DNA of 64,000 bases from Variovorax sp. JS1663 (GCF_002157355.1 NZ_LYMK01000028.1:28490-92489); one strand, 5' to 3'. Shown: positions 48,783-57,967, numbered from the stretch's first letter. Program-made: numbers and translations. The notes: a model not told the origin generated them from the sequence alone.

Positions 48783-51700
48783 TCAGCGGGTGGTCAGATT
48801 CAGCTCCGCACCGGGTTTCCAGTCGGCGCCGCCGGCCTGGGTGCGGACCGCGCCAAGGAACAGCCGCTCGCTGGGCAGCTTCTGCGCCAGCAGGTAGTCG
48901 CGCACCGCCGCGCCGCGCTGGACGGCCAGTTGGCGCATCGACTCCTCGTCGACTGGAATACTGGTCATGAGGAGGTCCTCCATCTCCTTGACCGGGACGT
49001 CCTTGGCCAGGCCGATCACATTGCGCGGCTTGGTGCCGATGTCGGAACGCTTGTAGGCAGCAGCCAGCAGCTCGGGGTATTCGGCATCGGTCGCCGGCCC
49101 CACTTCAGCCGCGTCCTGGTTGGCGCGCACTGCGGCCCGCCGCTTCTCGGCTTGCGCCAGGTCACGCACGCGCTGGCGCTGGTAGGCCTCGCGCTCCTGC
49201 TGCAGGCTGGAGGTGCCCACCACCGTCATGCGCAGCGTCGGACGATCGGTGAGTGCCTTGGCAACCTTGTCGAGGCTCTGCTTCGCCTCTGCCGACAGCG
49301 CTGCACTGCCGGGCGCGAAAGCGACGGTGCTCGAATCCCCGCTGCCGCCGCCGAGGCCGCCCGTCAGCAGCGCGAAAGGCGCGGTGGCGGCCTTGACGAT
49401 CAGGTTCACGATCGCCTTCAGGATCAGCGGGCCGATGCTGAACTGCGGATCGTTGAGCGACCCGCTGATCGGGAAGTCGATGTCGATCACGCCGTTGCGA
49501 TCGGCCAGCAGGGCCACGGCAAGCCGCACCGGCAGGCTGTTGGGCGCGCCCTGCACCTCGTCGCCGAACTGCAGCTGGTTGAGCACCAGCTTGTTGGTGG
49601 CGGTGAGCTGGCCGTCCGGCGCGATCTTGTAGCTCACGTCCATGCTGAGCTTGCCGCGCTCGATGCCGTGGCCGGCGTAGCGCACCGAGTACGGCGACAG
49701 CGGCGGCAGGTCGAGTTCGCGCATCTTTGCCGTGATGTCCAGCTCCAGCGGCTTGGCCAGCGGGTTGAGCTTGCCGGTGATTTCCAGTGAGGCGGTCTGC
49801 TGGGCCTTGCCGCGCAGCTCGAGGTCGGCCAGCGCCGGCCGGTCGCCCTGCGGTTTCGAGGAGAAGGCGCTGAGCTTGCCGGTCAGTTCGCTGAGGTCGG
49901 CCGAGTAGTTGGGCTTGACGAACAGGTCGCTGAAGTCGATGCGGCCGTTGACCAGGCTCATCGGCCCGAAGTTGATGACCGGCGCGGGGCCGCCGCTGGC
50001 GGACTCGGGGGCCTTGGCCACCGCCGTCGGCGCTGCGGGCGCCGGCGCAGGAGGCACGCCGCCGACCATCGTCTCTGCCGACACCGGCGCGCCGCCGGAC
50101 GGCGCCGGCGCCTTCCTCGCGACCGTGGTCGTGGTCGTGCCGCCTGGGCTGCGCCGTGTGCTCGCCTCGCCTGCCGGGGCTGGCGCCGGCTCCCCGGGTT
50201 TCCGGGTGAGGTCCTGGAGGTTGAGGCGGCCCGTCGGATCGATGATCACGCGCGCGAAAAAGTCGCTCAGCGTGGTTTCGCGCACGTCCACCGCCAGCGG
50301 CGCATTGGGCGCCATGCTGACCTGCAAGCCGCGCAGGTTGAGGGTTTTCCAGCTCAGCAGCCGGCTGCTGCGCTCGGCTTGGCCGGGCGACTGGGTCAGC
50401 GTGGCGCTGTTGGCGCGAAAGTCCTCCAGCGCCGTGTCGCCCGCCAGCTTCACGCTCATGCCCGCGGGTGCCGTCTGGTACTTGACCGTGCCGCGGTAGC
50501 TGGCGAAGGCACGGCGGATGTCGATGTTCAGCGCGTCGGCATAGTAGGCCTTGAAGGCGTGCGCCGGGACGGCGGCAACCTCCAGCCGGCCCTCCGCGGC
50601 GATCGGCTTGAGGACCACCGAGCCCTTGTAGTCGAAGCGCCCGGCTTCCGCACGACCGGCCGCGATGCGCCCGGACAGCTGCAGCGGCGAGACGGTGGCC
50701 GTCTCGGGCGCGATCTTCTGCGCATTGAGCTTGAACGCGCTGATCTCGAAGGCCACCGGCGTCGCGCTGGCCTTGTCCGAATAGGACAGCGTACCGTTGT
50801 CGACCGCCACGCTGCCGATAGTCAGTGCCCAGGGCTTGGTGTTGGCACCTGGCGCCGCCTCGGCCGCCTTCGGATCTTTGGGAGCTGCCACCTTCGCATC
50901 GCCGCTGCCCGCCTCGCTGCCGCCCGCCGGCGCCTTCAGCCAGCGCTCGAACATCCAGCGCTTCTCGTTGTCCCGCGCGATGGCGACTTTGGGACTGTTG
51001 GCGCTGAACGAACCGATGCTCAGCGTGTGCTTGGTCATGTCGACTTCGGCATCGACCAGCTCGAAGCGTCCTACGCTGGCCAGCGCCGTCTTGGCCTGTG
51101 TCAACGCCAGGCCATCGATCGCGACCTTGCGAGCCATGAGCTTCAGATCGGGCTGGTGCCAGGCCACGTCCAATTGCCCGCTGAGCTTGCCGTCGAGCGT
51201 GGGCTCCAGGCTCTGGGCCAGGTACGGCGCCGCCAGCGACAGCGGCAGGGCCTCGACCTCGGCCTGCACCTTGGCCACCTTGTCAGTGGCCTCTCCGCTG
51301 AACTTGAGCGCAGCGCCGCCCACCGCCGTGGAGCCGTTGAAGACAGCGGGCTTGTCCATCGGCCAGGCGATGGCGCTCGCCTCGACCTGCAACTGCTGGA
51401 CGTCGATGGACGCGGCCGGCTGGATGCTCTGGTCGCGCCATCCGATCTCGCCGCCGGACAGCGCGAGCTTGTCGACCTGCACCCGCCAGCCCGGCGGTGC
51501 ACCGGGCTTGGCGCCGGTCTCGCCATTCGGTGGCGCACTCGGAGGCGGCTTGGCCGCCGCGGCGTCGTCCTGGCCGGCAGGCAGCAAGTTGAGCTTCCCG
51601 GCCGCATCGCGTGCAACCACCAGTTGCGGCGCGGCCAGCGCCACCTCGCCCAGATGCACCACGCGCTCCAACGGGCGCACATCGGCCAGCGCCAGCTTGA

Positions 51701-52586
51701 GCGAATCGAAGCGAAGCAGGTCGCGCGCCTTCGAATCCGCCAGCTGGATGCTGTGTGCAGCCACCGTCCCGGTGATCTTCAGGCCCGTGGTCGCGGCCTG
51801 TACGAAATCGATCTTGAGGTCCGCGTCCAGCTTGCCGGCGCGCAGCGCCACCGGCAGGCCACCGGGGACATAGCCCAGGTAGGGCACCAGATCCAGATCC
51901 TTGAAACTGATCCGCGCATCGGTCTTGCGGTCGTCGGCGAAGGGCGTGCTCAGCGCAGCCGAGTCGAAGGTGCTGCCGTTCAGGACAAAGGCCAGCTTGG
52001 GCTCGGTCTTGATCTCGCGCTGCGATGGCAGGTTGCTCAGGAAAGGCACCTTCAGAACAAAGTCGCGCAGCTCATGCTTGCGCTTGACGGCCTGGTCGTC
52101 GAAGTCGACCGTCCCGTTGGTGATGGCGATGTTGTAGATGGCGAAGCGCGGTGGCTCGCTCTTCGGGGTCTCGGGCGCGCTCGCCAGCCGGGCGAGGATG
52201 TCGTCGATGTCGTACTTGCCGTCGGCCTGGTGCGTCAGCAGGACGGCCGGGCCGTCGATGCTGATGGCGTCGATCACCGGCGCCAGCCGAACGATCGACT
52301 GCAGCTCGGCATCGGCATAGATCCGGCCCACCGCCACCTGCGAACGGCTGCCATCCGCGGTGGCGATGCGAAGCTCGTCGAGCGTGAGCTCCAGGGTCCA
52401 GGGCTTGAAGTCGATCTTGCCGACCGTGACCTGGCGCCCCAGCTTCTCGGTCGCGACCTTCTGGATCTGGCTCTTGGCGATGGGAGGCACGACCAGCCAG
52501 GCCAGGACCCATAAAGCGAACAGCACCAGCACCGCCAGCACCGCTCGCCTGACCCACTTGTTTTGTCTCAGCGAAGCAGCATTCAT
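48783..52586 (-). CDS. DUF748 (AsmA-like) large envelope protein
   Basis: This 1267-aa protein has one N-terminal TM segment (VLAVLVLFALWVLAWLVVPP) and a long periplasmic body of beta-rich AsmA/DUF748 repeats (VGKIDFKPWTLELTLDELRI; VELDITAKMRELDLPPLSPY; YKIAPDGQLTATNKLVLNQL). The C-terminus (~1080-1130) has an OmpA-like piece (VAFAPGSAALSAEAKQSLDK). AsmA-like proteins are implicated in lipid transport or envelope assembly. The start at 52586 precedes the TM; a longer reading to 52736 runs through the hairpin-rich region and is rejected. Confidence 0.92.
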   Translation of the reverse strand: MNAASLRQNKWVRRAVLAVLVLFALWVLAWLVVPPIAKSQIQKVATEKLGRQVTVGKIDFKPWTLELTLDELRIATADGSRSQVAVGRIYADAELQSIVRLAPVIDAISIDGPAVLLTHQADGKYDIDDILARLASAPETPKSEPPRFAIYNIAITNGTVDFDDQAVKRKHELRDFVLKVPFLSNLPSQREIKTEPKLAFVLNGSTFDSAALSTPFADDRKTDARISFKDLDLVPYLGYVPGGLPVALRAGKLDADLKIDFVQAATTGLKITGTVAAHSIQLADSKARDLLRFDSLKLALADVRPLERVVHLGEVALAAPQLVVARDAAGKLNLLPAGQDDAAAAKPPPSAPPNGETGAKPGAPPGWRVQVDKLALSGGEIGWRDQSIQPAASIDVQQLQVEASAIAWPMDKPAVFNGSTAVGGAALKFSGEATDKVAKVQAEVEALPLSLAAPYLAQSLEPTLDGKLSGQLDVAWHQPDLKLMARKVAIDGLALTQAKTALASVGRFELVDAEVDMTKHTLSIGSFSANSPKVAIARDNEKRWMFERWLKAPAGGSEAGSGDAKVAAPKDPKAAEAAPGANTKPWALTIGSVAVDNGTLSYSDKASATPVAFEISAFKLNAQKIAPETATVSPLQLSGRIAAGRAEAGRFDYKGSVVLKPIAAEGRLEVAAVPAHAFKAYYADALNIDIRRAFASYRGTVKYQTAPAGMSVKLAGDTALEDFRANSATLTQSPGQAERSSRLLSWKTLNLRGLQVSMAPNAPLAVDVRETTLSDFFARVIIDPTGRLNLQDLTRKPGEPAPAPAGEASTRRSPGGTTTTTVARKAPAPSGGAPVSAETMVGGVPPAPAPAAPTAVAKAPESASGGPAPVINFGPMSLVNGRIDFSDLFVKPNYSADLSELTGKLSAFSSKPQGDRPALADLELRGKAQQTASLEITGKLNPLAKPLELDITAKMRELDLPPLSPYSVRYAGHGIERGKLSMDVSYKIAPDGQLTATNKLVLNQLQFGDEVQGAPNSLPVRLAVALLADRNGVIDIDFPISGSLNDPQFSIGPLILKAIVNLIVKAATAPFALLTGGLGGGSGDSSTVAFAPGSAALSAEAKQSLDKVAKALTDRPTLRMTVVGTSSLQQEREAYQRQRVRDLAQAEKRRAAVRANQDAAEVGPATDAEYPELLAAAYKRSDIGTKPRNVIGLAKDVPVKEMEDLLMTSIPVDEESMRQLAVQRGAAVRDYLLAQKLPSERLFLGAVRTQAGGADWKPGAELNLTTR

Positions 52587-52631
52587 CGGAGGGCGAGTTT
52601 GCCCCAAACCGCTGAAGCTTCCCAGAAAGTA

Positions 52632-52840
52632 GAAAGCCCGGCTGCCTGACCTTGACGTCTGGCCTCCGGGCTTGATGGCTGGCGCAAGGCCCATGCCATC
52701 TTTTCGCTCGACCGGAAGTTGAATCGTTCCGGTCATGCTGGCAGCAAGAGATTGCCACCATGGGGCCTCGGCCGCTGAACCGTTCGATGGATCTCTCCCG
52801 GTTGCCGGACCTCGGTTGAACGCCTGAATGATCAGGCCCC
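52632..52840 (-). ncRNA. Candidate structured RNA or 5' leader upstream of the DUF748 gene
   Basis: Several perfect stems fall in about 210 nt on the minus strand: GGGGCCT/AGGCCCC (52834-52840 with 52762-52768), GCCTGA-TCAT-TCAGGC (52822-52837), ACCGGAA/TTCCGGT (52711-52733) and a terminator-like AAGCCCGG/CCGGGCTT (52634-52673) followed by TCTACTTTC. The first two stems compete for the same bases, as in a switch. A promoter-like sequence lies just upstream. No known RNA family was recognised. The reading frame through it (52736 to 52586) shows no homology. Confidence 0.4.
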
Positions 52841-52843
52841 ATC

Positions 52844-52872
52844 AGGGTACGACTGTGCTCGCGAGATTGCAA
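52844..52872 (-). promoter_or_regulatory. Sigma-70-like promoter of the candidate RNA / DUF748 gene
   Basis: On the minus strand TTGCAA (52867-52872), a 17-bp spacer and TACCCT (52844-52849). The predicted start is near 52837, at the first stem of the candidate RNA. The match is moderate (three of six at -10). Confidence 0.45.
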
Positions 52873-52954
52873 ATGAGCTTTTCAATGGCCAAGTGCCCGG
52901 CGATTCGAGGCCTTTCCTAAGCTCCATATATCATGAAACAAGGAGTTATTATTC

Positions 52955-52983
52955 TTGACCTGATATTAAGCGCCTCCTAGAAT
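52955..52983 (+). promoter_or_regulatory. Sigma-70 promoter of the lytic transglycosylase gene
   Basis: TTGACC (52955-52960), exactly 17 bp, then TAGAAT (52978-52983). Both boxes differ from consensus by one base. The area is locally AT-rich. The predicted start near 52990 gives a leader of about 190 nt before the ATG at 53182. That leader holds no convincing gene. Confidence 0.75.
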
Positions 52984-53181
52984 CCTCGCTGCCCGAGCCG
53001 CCCAACCCCCAGGCCGGGATTGCACCGATACCGCCGCCGAATCCTTTCGGCTTACATCAGACGTCCGCGCACCCTCACTTTTCGCGCGGAACCTGACTCG
53101 TACCCATCCACAAGCGCCGTCGCCTTCCAGCTCCGCCTTCTGGCGTTGCCATCCGGGTGCCGCACAGAAGGAGGAAGAGCG

Positions 53182-54012
53182 ATGAAACAGGCGTTTGGCG
53201 CCACAGCCCGTGGGCTGCGGACTTTCATGTCCGATGTGGCCGAAGGCTTTTTCGAAGTGACCCACAACGGCTTCGCCCTGCTCGGGCTGGCCACCGTGTT
53301 CGCCGTGCTGGCGCTGCTGGCGCGTCCGGACCTGCGCCAGTCGGGCGAGGAGCAGCTCATGGGCTGGCTGCAGTCGCGCAAGGCGCCGCCCGAGGCGACC
53401 GACCTCGAACCCACGGCCATCGACCGCACCACGGCGGCCAGCCCCCACGAGTTGCCAAAATCGCAGGCGGCAGTCGCCTATTGGCTGAGCAAGAAATACC
53501 GCGTGGCCGTCGAGCCGCTGAGCGTGCTGGTGGCCGAAGCCTTCGAGCTCGGCAAGAGCACCAAGCTCGATCCCACCCTGATCCTGGCCATCATGGCGGT
53601 CGAATCCAGCTTCAACCCATTTGCCCAGAGCCACGTGGGTGCCCAGGGCCTGATGCAGGTCATGACCCGGGTGCACGGTGAGAAGTACGAAAGCGCTGGT
53701 GGCACGCTCACCGCGTTCGACCCCGTCACCAACATGCGGGTCGGCGTCAAGGTGCTGCAGGAATGCATCGCCCGTGCGGGCTCGCTCGAAGGCGGGCTCA
53801 AGTACTACGTGGGTGCCGCCAACCTCGCCGAAGACGGGGGTTACGCGAGCAAGGTGCTGGCCGAGCATGCACGCCTTCAGCAGGTGATCGCAGGCCGCGC
53901 GCCTTCCACGGCGCCGACGCCGCCCGGCATGCGGGCCCAGCCGCTGCCAGTGGTCGCACCGGCCAAGCCGGAATCCGGCAGCAATCCGAAGGTGGCCCTG
54001 GCGGACCTGTAA
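53182..54012 (+). CDS. Membrane-anchored lytic transglycosylase (SLT domain)
   Basis: This 276-aa peptidoglycan lytic transglycosylase starts at ATG 53182 behind a strong AAGGAGGAAG site. A TM anchor (NGFALLGLATVFAVLALLAR, ~30-50) precedes a linker and the SLT domain (~110-245), with the catalytic Glu in IMAVESSFNPFAQSHVGAQG, then LMQVMTRVHGEKY and GLKYYVGAAN. The C-terminal ~30 residues are Pro/Ala-rich. It cleaves the glycan strand to 1,6-anhydro products on the periplasmic side. Confidence 0.92.
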   Translation: MKQAFGATARGLRTFMSDVAEGFFEVTHNGFALLGLATVFAVLALLARPDLRQSGEEQLMGWLQSRKAPPEATDLEPTAIDRTTAASPHELPKSQAAVAYWLSKKYRVAVEPLSVLVAEAFELGKSTKLDPTLILAIMAVESSFNPFAQSHVGAQGLMQVMTRVHGEKYESAGGTLTAFDPVTNMRVGVKVLQECIARAGSLEGGLKYYVGAANLAEDGGYASKVLAEHARLQQVIAGRAPSTAPTPPGMRAQPLPVVAPAKPESGSNPKVALADL

Positions 54013-54100
54013 TAGGCCCTCTGGGCGTCGGCCGCATCGCCGTCAGCTACACTCGGACGGCGCGCGACTGGCGATAGGCGCGGTGCCCTTGCAGGTGCCC

Positions 54101-54178
54101 TGCGCTGACGTGGATGACCACTGGGAAGCGCGCCGCCTGCGGCATGCGGCAGGCGTTCCGCCGTTCGCCTGGGCAGCC
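54101..54178 (+). promoter_or_regulatory. ZTP riboswitch (pfl motif) upstream of glyA
   Basis: The 5' half reads GCGCTGACGTGGATGACCAC then TGGGAAGCGC: P1 GCGCT/AGCGC, P2 GTGG/CCAC, and the conserved ACCACNGGG(G/A)AGC element. A linker hairpin (GCCTGC/GCAGGC) follows. The 3' half has CGTTCGCCTGGGCAGCC, which contains the hallmark CGCCTGGGCA. This is the known layout of ZTP riboswitches, which sense ZMP/ZTP when 10-formyl-THF is low and raise one-carbon gene expression, often glyA. A following hairpin CCTTGTT/AACAAGG (54178-54200) may be the expression platform. Confidence 0.85.
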
Positions 54179-54223
54179 CTTGTTTGGTTGAAGAACAAGG
54201 ACCACCGTTCTCAAAGGACTGCC

Positions 54224-55471
54224 ATGTATCACCGCCAGACCCTGGTCGAACAGACCGATCCCGAAATCTGGGCCGCCATTCAGGCCGAAAACGCCCGCCA
54301 GGAACAGCACATCGAGCTGATCGCGAGCGAGAACTACGCCTCGCCTGCCGTCATGGCCGCACAGGGCTCGCAGCTCACCAACAAGTACGCCGAAGGCTAC
54401 CCCGGCAAGCGCTATTACGGCGGCTGCGAGCACGTGGACGTGGCCGAGCAGTTGGCCATCGACCGCGTCAAGCAGCTCTTCGGCGCCGAAGCAGCCAACG
54501 TGCAGGCGCACTGCGGCGCCTCGGCCAACGAGGCCGTGATGCTGGCCTTCCTCAAGCCTGGCGACACCATCATGGGCATGAGCCTGGCCGAAGGCGGCCA
54601 CCTCACCCACGGCATGCCGCTGAACATGAGCGGCAAGTGGTTCAATGTGGTGAGCTACGGCCTGAACGAGAAGGAAGAAATCGACTACGACGCGATGGAG
54701 CGCAAGGCACACGAATCGATGCCCAAGCTCATCATTGCGGGCGCCTCGGCCTACTCTCTGCGCATCGACTTCGAGCGCTTCGCCAAGGTCGCCAAGGATG
54801 TCGGCGCTATCTTCATGGTCGACATCGCCCACTACGCCGGCCTGGTGGCCGCGGGCGTCTATCCAAACCCCGTGCCCCACGCGGACGTGGTCACCTCCAC
54901 CACCCACAAGAGCCTGCGGGGCCCGCGCGGCGGCATCATCCTGATGAAGTCGCAGCACGAGAAGGCAATCAACAGCGCGATCTTCCCCGGCCTGCAGGGT
55001 GGCCCGCTAATGCACGTCATCGCCGCCAAGGCGGTGGCCTTCAAGGAGGCGCTGTCGCCGGACTTCAAGGCCTACCAACAGCAGGTCGTGACGAACGCGC
55101 GCATCGTCGCCGAGACGCTCACCGAGCGCGGCCTGCGCATCGTCAGCGGCCGTACCGAAAGCCACGTGATGCTGGTCGACCTGCGCGCCAAGGGCATCAC
55201 CGGCAAGGAAGCCGAGGCCGTGCTGGGCAGTGCCCACATGACGATCAACAAGAACGCGATCCCCAACGACCCCGAGAAGCCGATGGTGACCAGCGGCGTG
55301 CGCATCGGCACGCCGGCCATGACCACGCGCGGCTTCAAGGATGAAGAGGCGCGCATCACGGCGAACCTGATCGCCGACGTGCTGGACAACCCGCGCGACC
55401 CGGCCACCATCGAAGGGGTGCGTGCCAAGGTCCATGCGCTGACCAGCCGCTTCCCGGTCTACCGTTCATAA
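54224..55471 (+). CDS. glyA: Serine hydroxymethyltransferase
   Basis: This 415-aa PLP enzyme interconverts serine and glycine and charges tetrahydrofolate. Conserved parts include HIELIASENYASPAVMAAQG, YAEGYPGKRYYGGCEHVDVA, the PLP-Lys motif VTSTTHKSLRGPRGGIILM and HYAGLVAAGVYPNPVPHADV. The length is standard. The ATG at 54224 has AAAGGA upstream and lies 45 nt after a ZTP riboswitch. nrdR follows 30 bp later. Confidence 0.98.
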   Translation: MYHRQTLVEQTDPEIWAAIQAENARQEQHIELIASENYASPAVMAAQGSQLTNKYAEGYPGKRYYGGCEHVDVAEQLAIDRVKQLFGAEAANVQAHCGASANEAVMLAFLKPGDTIMGMSLAEGGHLTHGMPLNMSGKWFNVVSYGLNEKEEIDYDAMERKAHESMPKLIIAGASAYSLRIDFERFAKVAKDVGAIFMVDIAHYAGLVAAGVYPNPVPHADVVTSTTHKSLRGPRGGIILMKSQHEKAINSAIFPGLQGGPLMHVIAAKAVAFKEALSPDFKAYQQQVVTNARIVAETLTERGLRIVSGRTESHVMLVDLRAKGITGKEAEAVLGSAHMTINKNAIPNDPEKPMVTSGVRIGTPAMTTRGFKDEEARITANLIADVLDNPRDPATIEGVRAKVHALTSRFPVYRS

Positions 55472-55501
55472 CAAGGCCATAGCCACCGCGCCGGCATCCG
55501 C

Positions 55502-55945
55502 ATGAAGTGCCCTTTCTGCGGCCATCTCGAAACGCAGGTCGTCGAGACCCGCGTATCGGAGGATGGCGACTTCGTGCGGCGCCGCCGGCAGTGCAGCACC
55601 TGCGAAAAGCGCTTCACCACCTACGAACGGCCGGATGTCAACTTCCCGGTCGTGGTCAAGAAGGATGGCAGCCGTGCCGACTTCGATGCCAAGAAGGTGC
55701 GCGCCTCGATGATGCTGGCGCTGCGCAAGCGGCCGGTGAGCATCGAGCAGATCGACCATGCGCTGCTGCGCATCGAGCAGAAGCTGCTGTCCAGCGGGCT
55801 GCGGGAGATCGAGTCCACCAAGGTCGGTGAACTCGTCATGCGCGAGCTCAAGCGCATGGACAAGGTGGCCTACGTGCGCTTTGCCTCGGTGTACCGAAGC
55901 TTCGAGGACGTGGACGAATTCCGGCAGTTGCTCCGGGATATCTGA
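55502..55945 (+). CDS. nrdR: Transcriptional repressor NrdR
   Basis: This 147-aa repressor of ribonucleotide reductase genes has an N-terminal zinc ribbon (MKCPFCGHLETQ ... RRRQCSTCEKRFTTYER) and an ATP-cone (~49-139: VVKKDGSRADFDAKKVRASM). ATP/dATP binding controls its oligomeric state and DNA binding. The glyA-nrdR order is common in betaproteobacteria. No nrd genes or NrdR boxes were noticed in this window. Confidence 0.97.
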   Translation: MKCPFCGHLETQVVETRVSEDGDFVRRRRQCSTCEKRFTTYERPDVNFPVVVKKDGSRADFDAKKVRASMMLALRKRPVSIEQIDHALLRIEQKLLSSGLREIESTKVGELVMRELKRMDKVAYVRFASVYRSFEDVDEFRQLLRDI

Positions 55946-56117
55946 GCGAACCGCGCCGGCGCTGTCGAGCCTCGACCGCCCACTTCTTGCAGGCGACAGG
56001 TCGCGAAGTCACCTTTGACACAGCAGACAGCTGCCTGAACAAGAAGCTGTCGAAATGTTACATAATCGCGCCCATTGATTAAATTGCCACGTCAAGGCAA
56101 TTCATTGGGAGGCGATC

Positions 56118-56834
56118 GTGAGATCGATTTTTTCAGGCGCTCAGACGCCAATCGGGCATTTTCTTGATGCCGCGGCCCGGACATGCTCTCCTTCGGTCGG
56201 CTACCGGGACCGCGCAAGCGCTACTCGGCAAACGTCGACCAGGAAACGGGCGCCCCATCGTCTCGCGTTGCGCGGATTTACCTTGATCGAATTGCTGGCG
56301 ACCCTCGCCGTGATCGCGACGCTCATGTTCATCGCAGCCCCTAGCTTTCTGGCCTTTCAGCGCCGTTCCGAGCTTGCTACTGCCACGAACGACCTGTTGA
56401 TCTCCATTACGACGGCTCGCGGAGAAGCGATGAAGATGGGGATGACTGCGATAGTCGTACCCCAGAACGGCACAGAATGGGCCAGCGGATGGATTGTGTT
56501 CCTCGACAAGAACGGGGATCGGACTTTCTCAGCAGCAGACGACAGGCTGGTGATGACGCATGCCGCGCTGCCCAGCTACTTTGCAGTCGATGCAAATGGA
56601 ACCGCAAGCCAAGCAAGCGCACCCTACATCATGTTCGATGGATACGGATATCCCAAGACCAAGTCCGGTGGGTTCGGCGCGCTCACCATCGGCATCACGC
56701 GCCAGGATGTCAAAGACGCCGCCAAGCTTGATCAAACCCGTCACATTAAGATTGCCTTTGCCGGCCGCATCCGATCCTGCCAACCTACCAGCCTTTCAGA
56801 TGCCAATTGCACACCGCCGTTTTCCAGTGAATGA
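56118..56834 (+). CDS. GspH/FimT-type prepilin-like protein
   Basis: This 238-aa protein has a class III prepilin signal: cleavage is predicted after Gly53 in ALRG/FTLIELLATLAVIATLMF. The GTG at 56118 has GGGAGG 6 nt upstream, so a long 53-residue leader is implied, unusual against the normal 6-30. Later starts are not excluded. The C-terminal domain fits GspH/FimT, with two Cys (RSCQPTSLSDANC) that may form the usual disulfide. Its GC is lower than that of its neighbours. It ends in an ATGA overlap with ribD. No other minor pilin gene is next to it. Confidence 0.85.
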   Translation: MRSIFSGAQTPIGHFLDAAARTCSPSVGYRDRASATRQTSTRKRAPHRLALRGFTLIELLATLAVIATLMFIAAPSFLAFQRRSELATATNDLLISITTARGEAMKMGMTAIVVPQNGTEWASGWIVFLDKNGDRTFSAADDRLVMTHAALPSYFAVDANGTASQASAPYIMFDGYGYPKTKSGGFGALTIGITRQDVKDAAKLDQTRHIKIAFAGRIRSCQPTSLSDANCTPPFSSE

Positions 56835-57967
56835 CTGACCTCAGCACCTCGAACCCAGCCGGCGAGGCGATGCAACGCGCGCTGGAACTGAGCGCTTCGG
56901 CCCGATTTCTATCTCACCCGAATCCGCATGTCGGCTGTGTGATCGTCTCCTCGGAGGGAAGCCGATTGGGGGAAGGCCACACCCAGGCGCCCGGCGGTCC
57001 GCATGCCGAGATCATGGCTCTCCGGGATGCCGAGACTCGGGGCTATTCCGTTGCTGGCGCCACCGCCTACGTCACCCTCGAGCCGTGCTCGCATCATGGC
57101 CGTACCGGCCCTTGCTGCGACGCACTGATCGCCGCAGGCATTCGCAAGGTCGTCGCATCACTGACCGACGCCAACCCGCTGGTGGCAGGCCAAGGCTTCG
57201 AACGCCTGCGCGCCGCTGGCATCGAAGTCGAGGTTGGTCTTGGTGCTGCGGAGGCACGCGAACTCAACATCGGCTTCTTCAGCCGCATGGTCCGAAAAAC
57301 GCCCTGGGTTCGGCTCAAGGTCGCCGCGTCGCTCGACGGCAAGACCGCCCTGCCCGACGGCACCAGCCAATGGATCACATCCGAAGCCGCGCGCGCCGAC
57401 GGCCACGCCTGGCGCGCACGCGCCGGCGCCGTCCTCACCGGCGTCGGAACCGTGCTGGAGGACGATCCACGGCTGGATGTGCGACTGGTCGAGGCACAGC
57501 GCCAGCCGCCGCTGGTGGTGGTCGACAGCCAACTGCAGACGCCTCACACCGCGCGAATCTTCGAGCCCGCCCGGCCAGTCTGGATCTACGCCGCGACGCC
57601 CAACGCCGCCGCGTGCGCCGCTTTGGAAGCCCGCGGCGCAGAGGTGCGCTACCTGGCCAATCCCCACGGCAAGGTGGACCTCGCTGCCATGCTGCGCGAC
57701 CTCGCCGCGCGCGAGGTCAACGAGCTCCACGTCGAAGCCGGCCACAAGCTCAACGGCTCCCTGATGCGCGAAGGCCTCGTGGACGAGCTGCTGCTCTACA
57801 TGGCGCCCAAGTTCCTCGGCGATGGCCTGGGCATGGCAAGTCAGCCGTATGCGGCCGGCGCGCTGACCCGCCTGGACCAGGCCCTGGCGCTCGAGTTCAA
57901 ATCCCTCGAGGCCATCGGCCCCGACCTGCGGATCATTGCCCGCATGGCGGGACGCGATCGGTTCTAA
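56831..57967 (+). CDS. ribD: Bifunctional riboflavin biosynthesis protein RibD
   Basis: This 378-aa enzyme deaminates and then reduces the pyrimidine intermediate of riboflavin synthesis. The deaminase half (~1-150) has zinc motifs GGPHAEIMALRDAE and LEPCSHHGRTGPCCDALI. The reductase half (~155-370) has WVRLKVAASLDGKTALPDGT, QWITSEAARADGHAWRARAG and NELHVEAGHKLNGSLMREGL. The start overlaps the pilin stop by 4 bases. ribE follows after 45 bp. Confidence 0.97.
   Translation: MTDLSTSNPAGEAMQRALELSASARFLSHPNPHVGCVIVSSEGSRLGEGHTQAPGGPHAEIMALRDAETRGYSVAGATAYVTLEPCSHHGRTGPCCDALIAAGIRKVVASLTDANPLVAGQGFERLRAAGIEVEVGLGAAEARELNIGFFSRMVRKTPWVRLKVAASLDGKTALPDGTSQWITSEAARADGHAWRARAGAVLTGVGTVLEDDPRLDVRLVEAQRQPPLVVVDSQLQTPHTARIFEPARPVWIYAATPNAAACAALEARGAEVRYLANPHGKVDLAAMLRDLAAREVNELHVEAGHKLNGSLMREGLVDELLLYMAPKFLGDGLGMASQPYAAGALTRLDQALALEFKSLEAIGPDLRIIARMAGRDRF

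Noticed and set aside
52586..52736. A longer N-terminus for the DUF748 protein starting at 52736
   Set aside because: The extra 50 residues cross the hairpins, show no homology pattern and would bury the TM anchor that normally sits near the N-terminus.
54013..54223. Glycine or THF riboswitch upstream of glyA
   Set aside because: The glycine-aptamer conserved loops are absent. The ACCACTGGGAAGC and CGCCTGGGCA elements fit the ZTP class instead.
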